64,000 nucleotides of DNA from Amycolatopsis sp. NBC_01488 (GTDB lineage Bacteria; Actinomycetota; Actinomycetes; Mycobacteriales; Pseudonocardiaceae), in NCBI RefSeq assembly GCF_036227105.1, contig NZ_CP109434.1:1182001-1246000 (forward strand), read 5' to 3'. Positions 24,605 through 34,038 of the stretch are shown piece by piece. The notes under the pieces were generated by a model, which saw only the letters and a list, made by a program, of their open reading frames with translations, was not told where the DNA came from and ran no database searches. A program made the translations under genes and the position numbers. The stretch's first letter is position 1, and the number at the start of each line of letters is the position of its first letter.

Positions 24605-25375
24605 GCACGAGCCCTCGAAGGCGATCGACGATCCGTCGTCGAGCCCGGCGGTTCCGACGAACCGCGCTTCGAACTCACCCGGCTCGGTCAACGTCAGCTT
24701 CGGGCTCGCCGCCGATCCGTCCGCGCCCGTCTTCGCCGTCGCCGTTTCGCTGCCGCCTTCGAAGACCAGGACGTTCTTGGGCCGCGCCGCGCGGACGTAG
24801 AAGCTCACCGGGACGTCGGGCGCGGGCTGGCCGTTCTCGCCGATCACCCGGACCACGAACGGCGTGCCCGGGTCCTTCGTCGCCAGGCGCTGGCCGTTGC
24901 CCGAGAGGATCGCCAGCGTGCGGCCGCCCGCCGCCCACGTGTTCGCGATGCCCGTCAGGGAACAGACTTCCTGGTACAGCCGGGCTCCCGCGGTGGCGCC
25001 CTCGGCGGTCAGGCACCGCGCGGTCGCGACGTTCGCGATCTCCACCAGGCCGGGCAGCCCCGCGACGCGCCGCCACGCCTGGTGGCTGTCCTTGTCGTCG
25101 CAGGCCGCGAGCTTCACGGCGACGCCGTCGACCGGGCTGGCCGCGGTGAGGCACTGTCCACTCGGGACACTCGTGAAGTGCTGGGAATTCTTGTCGTAGG
25201 TCCATTTCGCGCTCGGATCCGCCGCGTCGGCCAATACGGGCTTCCCGTCGGCGACGGCCAGGGACAGCTTGCCGCCGCCCTCGGCGAGGTACACCGGCGC
25301 GCCGTCGTCGGCCGACGCGATGCCCGGCACCGACACCGCGAGCAGGACCAGGCACCCGGCCAGAGACTTCCGCAT
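24596..25375 (-). CDS. Secreted ricin-B-lectin-like protein with Ig-like C-terminal domain
   Basis: A 259-residue exported protein. Signal peptide MRKSLAGCLVLLAVSVPGIASA; then a beta-trefoil-like region with the typical pairs GQCLTAASP...VKLAACDDKDSHQAWRRV and ARCLTAEGA...LYQEVCS (QxW-type and Cys pairs, about residues 40-140). A C-terminal beta-sandwich-like stretch (PFVVRVIGENGQPAPDVPVSFYV...AKTGADGSAASPKLTLTEPGEFEARFVG) of the bacterial Ig-like/CarboxypepD-regulatory type follows. It probably binds polysaccharide at the cell surface. It lies 48 bases after the DUF58 stop and could be co-transcribed with the MoxR operon. The ligand is not predictable. Confidence 0.7.
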   Translation of the reverse strand: MRKSLAGCLVLLAVSVPGIASADDGAPVYLAEGGGKLSLAVADGKPVLADAADPSAKWTYDKNSQHFTSVPSGQCLTAASPVDGVAVKLAACDDKDSHQAWRRVAGLPGLVEIANVATARCLTAEGATAGARLYQEVCSLTGIANTWAAGGRTLAILSGNGQRLATKDPGTPFVVRVIGENGQPAPDVPVSFYVRAARPKNVLVFEGGSETATAKTGADGSAASPKLTLTEPGEFEARFVGTAGLDDGSSIAFEGSCLC

Positions 25376-25423
25376 GCATCGGGCTTAACAGGCCGAACGG
25401 ACGTTCACCACCGGAGTCACCCG

Positions 25424-26716
25424 TCAGAGCCGTCCGGCCGCCTTCAGCGCCAGGTAGCGGTCCGCCAGCGCCGGCGGCAGCTCCTCCGGCACCGCGTCCA
25501 CCACGCTGACGCCGTGCCGGCCCAGGCGTTCGGTCACCCGCTGCCGCTCCGCCGTCGTGCGTGCCGCGGCCGCCGCGTCGTACACGGCCGCCGCGTCGCC
25601 CCGGCCGGTCAGCATCTCCGCGACCCGCGGGTCCGCCACCGACGCGACGATCAGCTCGTGCCGTGCGGTCAGCGAACTCAGCACCGGGAACAGTCCCTCC
25701 TCCAGCGGCGCCGCGTCCAATCCCGTCAACAGCACCACCAGCGACCGGCGGCGGGTGCGCTGAAGCACCTCCGCGACCATCCCGCGCGCGTCCGTCTCCA
25801 CGAGCGACGGCTCCAGCGGCGCCATCGCGTTCACCAGCGACGTCAGCAGGGAAGCTCCCGACGAGCCCTGCACCGCCGCGCGCAGACGGCGGTCGTACGC
25901 CAGCAGGTCGACGCGGTCCCCCGCCCGGGAAGCCAGTGCTGCCAGCAACAACGCCGCGTCCATCGCCGCGTCGAGCCGCGGGGCGTCGCCGACGCGACCG
26001 GCCGAGACGCGGCCCGTGTCCAGCACCAGCACCACGTGCCGGTCGCGTTCCGGGCGCCACGTCCGGACCATCACGTCCGCTGCCCGGGCCGTCGCGCGCC
26101 AGTCGATCGAGCGGACGTCGTCGCCGATCACGTACTCGCGCAGCGAGTCGAACTCCGTGCCCTGGCCGCGGATCAGCACCGCGTTGCGGCCGTCGAGCTG
26201 CTGCAGCCGCGCCAGCCGCGACGGCAGGTGCTTGCGGCTGTGGAACGGCGGCAGCACGCGGACGGTCCACGGCACCTCGTGCGAACCCTGCCGCGCGGCC
26301 AGCCCCAGTGGCCCCACCGACCGGACCGTCACCCGCGCCGCCGTCCGGTCACCGCGGCGCGAAGGACGCAGCGCGGTGACCAACGCCCGGCGCTCCCCCG
26401 GCGGAACGCGCAGCGCGTGCCGGTCGGCCGCGCCCGCGCTCGGCGGCCACGCGTCGCGCAGCTGCCCGCGAACCGTGCGCCCGCCGGGGTTCGCGACGAC
26501 CAGCGTCACCTCGCACGGCTCGCCGAGCCGCACCGACGTGTCGCCCGACCGCAGGAAGGTCAAGGTCCGCACGCTCCCGGCCAGCACGAGGTCGACGGCC
26601 ACGAGCAGCAGGAGCACCCCGCCGACGGCCAGGATCCCGGTCGCCGACGGCCACACCAGCCCGACCACCAGTGCGCCGAACAGCGCCAGCAGCCCGAGCC
26701 TTCCGGTGACGGCCAT
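25424..26716 (-). CDS. DUF58 domain protein (vWA-like)
   Basis: A 430-residue protein anchored by two N-terminal helices (residues about 5-45). The DUF58 signature appears as GTEFDSLREYVIGDDVRSIDWRATARA, followed by a von Willebrand A-like domain (VVLVLDTGRVSAG as a MIDAS-like DxG, SLVVLLTGLDAAPLEEGL). DUF58 proteins are partners of MoxR AAA+ ATPases, which remodel or activate vWA proteins. Here MoxR is encoded directly upstream in the same operon, with one base between genes. The role is probably assembly or regulation of envelope complexes. Confidence 0.88.
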   Translation of the reverse strand: MAVTGRLGLLALFGALVVGLVWPSATGILAVGGVLLLLVAVDLVLAGSVRTLTFLRSGDTSVRLGEPCEVTLVVANPGGRTVRGQLRDAWPPSAGAADRHALRVPPGERRALVTALRPSRRGDRTAARVTVRSVGPLGLAARQGSHEVPWTVRVLPPFHSRKHLPSRLARLQQLDGRNAVLIRGQGTEFDSLREYVIGDDVRSIDWRATARAADVMVRTWRPERDRHVVLVLDTGRVSAGRVGDAPRLDAAMDAALLLAALASRAGDRVDLLAYDRRLRAAVQGSSGASLLTSLVNAMAPLEPSLVETDARGMVAEVLQRTRRRSLVVLLTGLDAAPLEEGLFPVLSSLTARHELIVASVADPRVAEMLTGRGDAAAVYDAAAAARTTAERQRVTERLGRHGVSVVDAVPEELPPALADRYLALKAAGRL

Positions 26717-26717
26717 G

Positions 26718-27679
<962 letters not shown>

Positions 27680-27683
<4 letters not shown>

Positions 27684-28816
27684 CTTCGCCCCACCTCTCG
27701 TTCCACCCTGTCCAGTTCGCCGGCCAGCCGGACCAGCGCCGGGTCGTCCGGCACCGGCGGGCCGTAGAGCACCGCGCCGACGTCGTTGGCCGGCCGACCG
27801 GTCCGCTCGCTCACCGAGTTCACCAGCGCCGCCGCGTCGGCGTCGCGCGGCAGGCCCAGCGCAGTCCGCAGGCGGGTCCGCACGGCCTCCCTCAGTGTCT
27901 CGCCCGCGTGGTCCGCGGCCTTCGCCCGCCGGTACAGCCGGGCGCGGCCCTCGGCGGTCTCGGCCGCGCGGACGACGATCGGCAGCGGCTCGGTGACCAC
28001 CGGGCCGAGCCGGCGCGCCCGCCACAGCGCCAGCAGCGCCACCGCGATGAACGCCTGCGCGGCACCGTAGTACCAGCCGTCCGGGATCAGCTCGAAGAAC
28101 GACTTGCGGGTGTCGTCCAGCGCCGGGTCCGTGGTGGACGGCAGGTACCAGACGAGCTTCGGGTGCGCCCCGAGCAGGCGCAGCCCCAGCGCCGCATTGC
28201 CCTGGTCGGCGAGCCGCGAGTTGGTCAGCGGCGCCGACGAGCCGAGCAGCGTCGTCGTGCCGCCCGAGTCGGCGAGCTGCAGCAGCGTGCCACCGCCGTC
28301 CTCGCCGGGGTAGCACGACCGCGCGCCGGGCGAGGCGTACCCGATGCCGCCGAGCGTGACGTCGCCGGCCGCGACCGCCGCGGCGACCGTGCACTCCGGG
28401 TGCAGCGTGCCCACGTCGCTCTGGCCGACCGGCCGCACCAGCGGCAGCGAGTCGCGCAGCGTCGGCGCCCCCGGCGTCACGAGGACGACGTCCGCGGCGC
28501 GCTGCCGCAGCGCGTCGAACCGCTTCGCCGGGACGAGGTCCGGTTGCGTGACCAGCAGCGTCGCGTCTTCGCCGACCGCGTCGTCCGCTTCGGCGACGGT
28601 GTGCGCGGTCCGGACGTCGACGCCCTGGTCCCGCAGGAGCTGCGCCAGCGCGTGCGCGCCGCCGGGTTCGTACGAGCCGGGTTCGAGCGCGCCGTGCGTC
28701 TGCTCGCCGCGGCCGAGCAGGAGCAGGGCCGCGGCGGCGAAGATCAGCACCACCAGGGCCAGGGGAATCCGCACGCCCCGCCAGATCCGGCGCACGTCCG
28801 GCGAGACTGTGCTCAT
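27680..28816 (-). CDS. DUF4350 membrane protein
   Basis: A 378-residue protein with one N-terminal helix (IWRGVRIPLALVVLIFAAAALLLLG), an extracytoplasmic domain resembling a GATase-like alpha/beta fold (HALAQLLRDQGVDVRTAHTVAEADDAVGEDATLLVTQPDLV), and a second helix near residue 245 (WYYGAAQAFIAVALLALW). A basic cytoplasmic region rich in Arg follows. The family is found only with MoxR/DUF58/DUF4129 genes and has no known activity. Its ATG is the third in a series of coupled starts created by a 41-base tandem duplication immediately upstream, and its stop overlaps the MoxR start. Confidence 0.85.
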
Positions 28817-28890
28817 GCCGCCTCCGCGGGAAAGAGCACGTCGGCGGTGGTGCTCATGCCGCCACCGCGGGAAAGAGCACGTCGGCGGTG
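28809..28890 (-). repeat. 41-base tandem duplication at operon junction
   Basis: Two 41-base units (28809-28849 and 28850-28890) differ at one base, and seven bases of a third copy follow (GTGCTCA). The duplicated segment carries a complete start-to-stop unit, so each copy creates a coupled mini reading frame between DUF4129 and DUF4350. Confidence 0.85.
28813..28857 (-). CDS. 14-residue coupled mini-ORF, copy 2
   Basis: Reads MSTTADVLFPAEAA and stops at a TGA that overlaps the ATG of DUF4350 (ATGA). Its own ATG overlaps the stop of mini-ORF copy 1. It arises from the 41-base duplication and differs from copy 1 in one residue (Glu for Val). Its first residues, MST, resemble the DUF4350 start MSTVSPDV, suggesting the true gene start was duplicated and then closed by an in-frame stop. 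It may only pass ribosomes along the operon; a peptide function is unproven. Confidence 0.4.
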   Translation of the reverse strand: MSTTADVLFPAEAA

Positions 28891-28898
28891 GTGCTCAC
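28854..28898 (-). CDS. 14-residue coupled mini-ORF, copy 1
   Basis: Reads MSTTADVLFPAVAA from a GTG that overlaps the DUF4129 stop (GTGA), and ends at a TGA overlapping the ATG of copy 2. The chain DUF4129, copy 1, copy 2, DUF4350 therefore has four successive start/stop overlaps with no gap. It is too short for a domain. Either it is a translational relay or it is a leftover of duplication. Confidence 0.4.
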   Translation of the reverse strand: MSTTADVLFPAVAA

Positions 28899-29536
28899 GG
28901 GCCCGCCATGGCGACCGGCCGTTCACGACGGCAGAGTTCGTCCAGCTCGGTCAGCGTGCGGTAGGCCGCTTCGGTGCCTTCGCGGCCGCCGTAGTGGACG
29001 TCGTCGAAGAGGCGCGCGCCCTGCCGCAGCTCCGCGGCGACGTTCGGCAGCAGCACCCCGGCCTCGGCGGCGGCCTCGTCCGCGGTCCGGCCGGACCGGA
29101 CGTCGAGCAGCGCGCGTTCCTCCAGTGCCCGCACGACGGCCCGGAAGCGGTCGCGGACGGCGTCGTCGTACCGCCCGCCCGCGGCGGCTTCGGCGGCCGA
29201 GCGGCGGTAGTCGTCGGCGCTCTGCCGCTGCCCGCCGAAGACCGTCCGGTCGGCCCGGGAAGTACGGGCGATCTTGCCGGTCCGCAGCCGGATCACGACG
29301 ACGAGCACGATCAGCAGCACGAGGACGAGCAGCACCCCGAAGATCCCGCCCGGCACCACCGACGACAGGCCGTTCAGCAGCTTCTCCAGCTGGTCGCCGA
29401 GCCACTGCCCGACCTGCTGCAGGATGTTCGGCCGCGCGTCCCGGTACTTCGGGTCGGTCAGCTCCGCCGCCGCCGCGCGCCGCGCACTGTCCCGGTCGAT
29501 GTCGACCGGGACGTCAGTGAGAACCAGGGTCACCAT
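28895..29536 (-). CDS. DUF4129 membrane protein
   Basis: A 213-residue protein with one helix (GGIFGVLLVLVLLIVLVVVIRL, about residues 62-83) and a C-terminal cytoplasmic DUF4129 domain (DDYRRSAAEAAAGGRYDDAVRDRFRAVVRALEERALLDVRSGRTADEAA). DUF4129 is often fused to transglutaminase domains; here it stands alone inside the MoxR operon. The upstream gene stop (29530-29532) lies inside its first codons: a GTG at 29533 would give a GTGA overlap, an ATG at 29536 a seven-base overlap. I use the ATG but cannot separate them. Function unknown; envelope-related by context. Confidence 0.85.
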   Translation of the reverse strand: MVTLVLTDVPVDIDRDSARRAAAAELTDPKYRDARPNILQQVGQWLGDQLEKLLNGLSSVVPGGIFGVLLVLVLLIVLVVVIRLRTGKIARTSRADRTVFGGQRQSADDYRRSAAEAAAGGRYDDAVRDRFRAVVRALEERALLDVRSGRTADEAAAEAGVLLPNVAAELRQGARLFDDVHYGGREGTEAAYRTLTELDELCRRERPVAMAGP

Positions 29537-30729
29537 GCCTGCGGCGGCTGCACCCCGGCCGCGCGGGCCAGCTCGATGTCCATGCCCTCGCGGCGCATCC
29601 GCTGGTCGAGGTAGACGATCACGGTGACCAGCGTGACGAACGGGATCGCGATGGTGCCGGAGACGATCTGCCCGGCCGCCTGCAGCAGCAGGTCGCCGGT
29701 GTCGGGCACGGACACCTTGCCCGGGTTGAGCACCTGGGTGAAGACGCCGGTGCCGAGGGCGAAGGGCAGCTGGATGATGTTCTCGAAGAGCGACTGGATG
29801 ATCCGCGCCAGCAGCAGGATGCCGAGCACCCGCCAGAAGGCGCGGCTCACCAGCTTGGCCGACCGGGCGAACGCCGCCCGGAACGTCCCGCGCTCGAGCA
29901 CGAGCGCCGGCACGGCCAGCGCCCAGAACACCCAGGCCAGCACGCCCGGGATGATGCAGAGCATGATGCCGATCGTCGTGACCAGCGCGTAGACGAACGC
30001 GACGCCGACCAAGGGCAGCAGTCGCGGCTGCAGCTCGCGCCACGCGATGCCGAAGGTGACCTCGCGGCCCAGCGCGGCCCGGCCCATCACCGTGGCCATC
30101 AGCCCGGTGGTGACCGCCAGCAGCAGGGACGAGACCAGCAGCGTCGGGATCAGCACGAGGAAGGCGTCGCCGAAGGTGCCGAACACGGCGTTGCGCATTT
30201 CCTCCTCGGTCGCGCCCGGGCCGAGGGTCGCCGTCGTGGCGAGGTTCTGGAAGTCGGCGAGCACGTACTTCTGCACGAGGAACGTGATCCCGGCCGTCAG
30301 CACCGCCATCACGGCGCCGATGCCGAGGACCGTCCGCGGGTGCCGGCGGATCGCGGTGATCGCGCCGTCGAGGATGTCGCCGACGTTGAGCGGCCGCAGC
30401 GCGATCACGCCGGGCTTGCCGAGCCCGTGCGGGCTCCAGCCGGGCGGCTGCTGGTACTGCTGCCGGTACTGCTGCTGTCCGGTGTACGGCGGGAGCCCGC
30501 CCGGCCGGCCCCCGGGCGCGTGCTGCCAGCCCGGCGGCGGTGCCGGCGGGGCCGGGGTCGCCCCGGCGTCCGGTGGCTGCCAGCCGCGAGGTGGCGTCGC
30601 CGGTGACGCGGAGTGGCCTTCCACCGGCTTCGAATCACCCGATCCGGGAGCGGGGACCTGAGGTAGGCCCTGGCTGGGTGTCGGCGTGTCGTCGCCCTCG
30701 CCGCCGGGCGCGCCACCGGTGTCTGTCAT
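29530..30729 (-). CDS. Polytopic membrane protein, GDPD membrane-domain-like
   Basis: A 399-residue protein with a disordered Pro/Gly/Gln-rich N-terminus of about 105 residues. It is followed by a membrane part opening with VIALRPLNVGDILDGAITAIRRHPRTVLGIGAVM, the signature of the glycerophosphoryl diester phosphodiesterase membrane-domain family, with about six helices. No phosphodiesterase catalytic domain is attached, so enzyme activity is not implied. It is the first gene of the minus-strand operon leading to MoxR and DUF58. The upstream 193-base gap contains the divergent start of the second metallopeptidase. Confidence 0.82.
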   Translation of the reverse strand: MTDTGGAPGGEGDDTPTPSQGLPQVPAPGSGDSKPVEGHSASPATPPRGWQPPDAGATPAPPAPPPGWQHAPGGRPGGLPPYTGQQQYRQQYQQPPGWSPHGLGKPGVIALRPLNVGDILDGAITAIRRHPRTVLGIGAVMAVLTAGITFLVQKYVLADFQNLATTATLGPGATEEEMRNAVFGTFGDAFLVLIPTLLVSSLLLAVTTGLMATVMGRAALGREVTFGIAWRELQPRLLPLVGVAFVYALVTTIGIMLCIIPGVLAWVFWALAVPALVLERGTFRAAFARSAKLVSRAFWRVLGILLLARIIQSLFENIIQLPFALGTGVFTQVLNPGKVSVPDTGDLLLQAAGQIVSGTIAIPFVTLVTVIVYLDQRMRREGMDIELARAAGVQPPQAW

Positions 30730-30922
30730 CGAAGCCCCTCGCCTGCAGTGCCTGCTTGCCGACACTCTTTCAGAGCCGGTCGCACCCGGCCAGACCTGGG
30801 GTGACGTCGGTGCGTGGTGACCGCGTGCGCGCGGACGGGTGCGAGAGGCCCCGTTCCCCCGATATGCTGAACGCCGGGATCGGGTACCCCCGGTCCGTAC
30901 CGAGACCCTTCGGGACTGCCTA

Positions 30923-31999
30923 GTGACGCAACCGCCCCACGGCCGGGTACCGCCTCGCGGAATCGTCCAGCCGCCGCCGGTGCCGGATGCGCAACCGGAT
31001 CTTCCCTGGCTGGGCCGCCCCCACACCGTGTCCGCGCCGCGCCGCCGATCCCCGGCGGCGGTGATCGGGGTCTGCCTCGGGGCGGTGGCCGTGCTGGTGC
31101 TCGGGCTGGTCGCGATCGTCGTGCTCAACCGCGGCGAGACGCCCCTGGCCACCGCGAACTACCGCGACAACCCGTCGGCCCAGGACCTGTCTTCCCAGCC
31201 GCAGCCCGGCGGCGCGGGCGCCCCGGCGTCGGCGTCGAGCCTGCCGTCCGAGACGTCGGCCCCCAGCGCGACCGGCCCGCAGAAGATCCTCAAGCTCGCC
31301 GACCACCCGATCCTGCAGGACCCCAACGCGGGCCTGCAGAACCGCGTCTGCACGCTGCCGACCTGGCAGAGCACGCAGGCCGGCGCGGAAGCGTTCTTCA
31401 CCGCGGCCAGCAAGTGCCTGGACGCGGCGTGGGGCCCGTTCCTCGAGGCCTACCACCTGCCGTTCACGCCGCCGGCGCTGCACTTCCCGACCGGCGCGAG
31501 CTTCGAAACCGAGTGCGGCACCATCCAGGTCGGCATCGCGACGGCCGCGTACTACTGCGAAAACAACCTGTACGTCCCGTTCCGCGGGCTGCAGACCGAC
31601 CAGTACGGCAACAACCCCGGCGTCTACCTGGCCCTGTTCGCCCACGAGTACGGCCACCACGTGCAGGAGGTCGCCGGGCTGATGGACGCGGCCTGGCAGA
31701 AGATCTACGAGGCGGGCCAGAACAGCCCGGCCGGGCTGGAAATGTCGCGGCGCAAGGAGCTGCAGGCCCAGTGCTTCTCGGGCATGTTCCTCGGCGCGCA
31801 CGTCGACCAGGGCGGGTCGGTCAGCCGCGACATGTACAACAAGGCCTGGAACGACCAGGAAACCCGCGGTGACAACACGTCCCGCAGCCACGACCACGGG
31901 ACGAACGCGCACTACGCGTCGTGGTGGCGGGCGGGCGCGACGAGCAACCGGATCGCCGACTGCAACACCTTCGCGGCGCCGTCGTCCGAGGTCAGCTGA
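30923..31999 (+). CDS. Second neutral zinc metallopeptidase (YpfJ family)
   Basis: A 358-residue paralogue of the protein at 20895. Short cytoplasmic Pro-rich segment, helix (AAVIGVCLGAVAVLVLGLVAIVVLN, about residues 45-70), Ser/Ala/Pro linker and peptidase domain with HEYGHH starting at residue 241 and ELQAQCFSGMFLGAHVDQGGSVSRDMYNKAWN, nearly the same as in the paralogue. Conserved Cys pairs probably form disulphides outside the cell. The GTG at 30923 gives MTQPPHG. It diverges from the MoxR operon and ends overlapping the convergent membrane protein by eight bases. Confidence 0.86.
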   Translation: MTQPPHGRVPPRGIVQPPPVPDAQPDLPWLGRPHTVSAPRRRSPAAVIGVCLGAVAVLVLGLVAIVVLNRGETPLATANYRDNPSAQDLSSQPQPGGAGAPASASSLPSETSAPSATGPQKILKLADHPILQDPNAGLQNRVCTLPTWQSTQAGAEAFFTAASKCLDAAWGPFLEAYHLPFTPPALHFPTGASFETECGTIQVGIATAAYYCENNLYVPFRGLQTDQYGNNPGVYLALFAHEYGHHVQEVAGLMDAAWQKIYEAGQNSPAGLEMSRRKELQAQCFSGMFLGAHVDQGGSVSRDMYNKAWNDQETRGDNTSRSHDHGTNAHYASWWRAGATSNRIADCNTFAAPSSEVS

Positions 32000-32453
32000 C
32001 CTTCGCCGGCTTCGGCCGCGCGGGGGTCCGCAGCACCAGGCGGACGTACATCCCGCCGGAGAAGCACGCGAACACGAGCAGCGCCATGCCCAGCGGCCTT
32101 CGCGCGTCCGACGCGCCCGCCGAAGTGTCCGCGGCCTGGACGGCGACCGCGCCCTGGCCGGGCAGCTCGGCCGGCACGCTGACGTCGACGCGCTCGCCCT
32201 GGCCGTGCCCGCAGCCGTTGAGCGTGCCCTCGTGGGTCTTCCCGGCGACGGTGAACTTCACGGTCTCGACGGCGTCCGGCCGGTCGCACGGCGCGGGCTT
32301 GGTGACCTCCGCCGACACCGGGGCGCCGACGTCGCCGGCGGTGATGCCCAGCAGCCCGGGTCCGGCCAGCCAGGCGAGCAGCACGACGAGCACGCCCGCC
32401 GCGGCCGGGATCGCCACCGTGGGCCACTTCGGATCGAGGGATCGCGGGGGCAC
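31992..32453 (-). CDS. Small two-helix membrane protein, function unknown
   Basis: A 153-residue protein: helix near residues 12-35 (VAIPAAAGVLVVLLAWLAGPGLLG), an extracytoplasmic stretch with two cysteines (APCDRPDAVETVKFTVAGKTHEGTLNGCGHGQG), and a second helix (LGMALLVFACFSGGMYVRLVL) ending in a basic tail. I recognise no family. It starts at a GTG and follows the K+ channel gene by 45 bases on the same strand, so co-transcription is possible. Confidence 0.68.
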   Translation of the reverse strand: MPPRSLDPKWPTVAIPAAAGVLVVLLAWLAGPGLLGITAGDVGAPVSAEVTKPAPCDRPDAVETVKFTVAGKTHEGTLNGCGHGQGERVDVSVPAELPGQGAVAVQAADTSAGASDARRPLGMALLVFACFSGGMYVRLVLRTPARPKPAKVS

Positions 32454-32498
32454 TTCGCCATGGTTCCAGATCCCGCGGGCAAAACCCAGGCGGCCCGG

Positions 32499-33578
32499 TC
32501 AGCGCTCGATCTTCTCCGCCGGCGTCACCTTCCGGACGTAGAGCAGCTTGTCGCCCGGCTCGATGGCGTCGGCCTGCGGAGCGTCCACGCGGTACAGGAC
32601 GCCGTCGCGGACCAGGCCGAGCACCAGGTCGGACAGGTGCCGCGGCGACCCGCCCTCCTCGGACGGCTCGACCGGCCGCTCGGCGATCGCCAGGCCCGAT
32701 TCGGGCGTGAGCAGGTCCTCCATGATGTCCACGACCAGCGGCGTCGACGTCGCCATGCCGAGCAGCCGCCCGGCCGTCTCGCTGGACACGACGACCTGGT
32801 CGGCGCCCGACTGCTTGAGCAGGTGGACGTTCTCCGCCTCCCGCACCGACGCGACGATGTGCGCCTTGGGCGCCAGCTCGCGGGCGGTGAGCGTGACGAG
32901 CACCGCCGTGTCGTCGCGGTTCGGGGCGACCACGACCGCGCGCGCGTGCTGCACCGCCGCGACGCGCAGGACGTCGGAGCGGGTGGCCGAGCCGTGCACG
33001 GCGACCAGGCCGAGCGCGCTCGCCGCGTCGAGGGCCTGCTGGTCGGTGTCCACGACGACGATCTGGCCCGGCGCGATGTTCTCGTCGCCGAGCAGCGCGT
33101 TGACGGCGGACCGGCCCTTGGTGCCGAACCCGACGACGACCGTGTGGTCGCGCACCTTCGTCCTCCACTTCTGGATCTTGAACGCCTGCCGGGAGCGCTC
33201 GGTGAGCACCTCCAGGGTGGTCCCGACCAGGACGATGAGGAAGAGCACCCGCAGCGGGGTGATCACCAGCACGTTCACCAGGCGGGCGGACGAGGTGGCC
33301 GGCGCGATGTCGCCGTAGCCGGTCGTCGAGAGCGAGACGGTGGCGTAGTACAGGCTGTCCAGCAGGGACAGGCCGTCGCCGTTGGCGTCGCGGTAGCCGC
33401 CGCGGTCGACGTAGACGATGATCACGGTGGCCAGCAGCGCGAGCAGCGCGCCGATGATCCGCTTGACGATCGAGCGGAGCGGGCTGACCGTCAGCTCGGG
33501 CATCCGCAGGATGCCGACGAGCTCGTGGTCCGGCCGATCGGTGAGACTGCCCAGCGGCAACCGCCTCAGTGCCTTCAT
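32499..33578 (-). CDS. Two-helix potassium channel with RCK (TrkA-N) domain
   Basis: A 359-residue channel. Helix 1 (IIGALLALLATVIIVYV), pore loop with selectivity filter TTGYGD (residues 85-90), helix 2 (RLVNVLVITPLRVLFLIVLVGTTLEVL), then an RCK nucleotide-binding domain with GFGTKG at 150-155 and VVVDTD, and a C-terminal RCK-C region (PLVVDIMEDLL...GDKLLYVRK). It is tetrameric and ligand-gated, as in MthK-type channels. It corresponds by context to Rv3200c of M. tuberculosis, which also neighbours the AdnB gene. It diverges from the DoxX-like gene with 91 bases between. Confidence 0.9.
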   Translation of the reverse strand: MKALRRLPLGSLTDRPDHELVGILRMPELTVSPLRSIVKRIIGALLALLATVIIVYVDRGGYRDANGDGLSLLDSLYYATVSLSTTGYGDIAPATSSARLVNVLVITPLRVLFLIVLVGTTLEVLTERSRQAFKIQKWRTKVRDHTVVVGFGTKGRSAVNALLGDENIAPGQIVVVDTDQQALDAASALGLVAVHGSATRSDVLRVAAVQHARAVVVAPNRDDTAVLVTLTARELAPKAHIVASVREAENVHLLKQSGADQVVVSSETAGRLLGMATSTPLVVDIMEDLLTPESGLAIAERPVEPSEEGGSPRHLSDLVLGLVRDGVLYRVDAPQADAIEPGDKLLYVRKVTPAEKIER

Positions 33579-33669
33579 GCACCGGCTCCCAGCGGCAGGT
33601 GTCGAGCGTCACTCACGCCCGGAGGATAGCCGAACCGGGTGGCAGGCCGCCGCGTGGAACGATCAGGTC

Positions 33670-34038
33670 ATGGCCACCTCACCACGACCGGCCCACTTCC
33701 TCGCCGGCGTACTGGGCACGATGGGCGTGCTGCACTTCGCCGTGCCGAAGCCGTTCGACGGCTTGATCCCGCGTTCGCTGCCGGGTTCCCGGCGCGCGTG
33801 GACGTACGGCTCGGGCGCCGCGGAGGTGGCGATCGCGACCGCGGTGGCGGTCCCGCGCACGCGCCGGCTCGGCGGCCTGGCGGCAGCCCTGCTGTTCCTG
33901 GGCGTGTTCCCGGGCAACGTGAAGATGCCGCTGGGCGCGTCGTCCGCTCCGCTTCCGCGACGCGCCCTCGCGTGGGCCCGCCTCCCCCTGCAGTGGCCCC
34001 TGATCACGTGGGCCCTGAAGGTCCGCGACCAGGCGTAA
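33670..34038 (+). CDS. DoxX-like small membrane protein
   Basis: A 122-residue protein with about four helices. It starts RPAHFLAGVLGTMGVLHFAVPKPFDGLIPRSLPG, then SGAAEVAIATAVAVPRTRRLGGLAAALLFLGVFPGNVKM, which matches the DoxX-like (DoxX_3/YphA) group. These proteins are often linked to redox stress but have no defined reaction. The ATG at 33670 is used. Its TAA stop lies inside the first unit of the repeat array at 34035, which extends to the stop of the convergent helicase gene. Confidence 0.8.
   Translation: MATSPRPAHFLAGVLGTMGVLHFAVPKPFDGLIPRSLPGSRRAWTYGSGAAEVAIATAVAVPRTRRLGGLAAALLFLGVFPGNVKMPLGASSAPLPRRALAWARLPLQWPLITWALKVRDQA

Noticed and set aside
28809-28890. Assembly error as the cause of the 41-base duplication
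   Set aside because: Not accepted as the default because the units differ at one base and keep the reading frame and overlaps, which a simple collapse or duplication artefact would not explain; it remains testable by resequencing.
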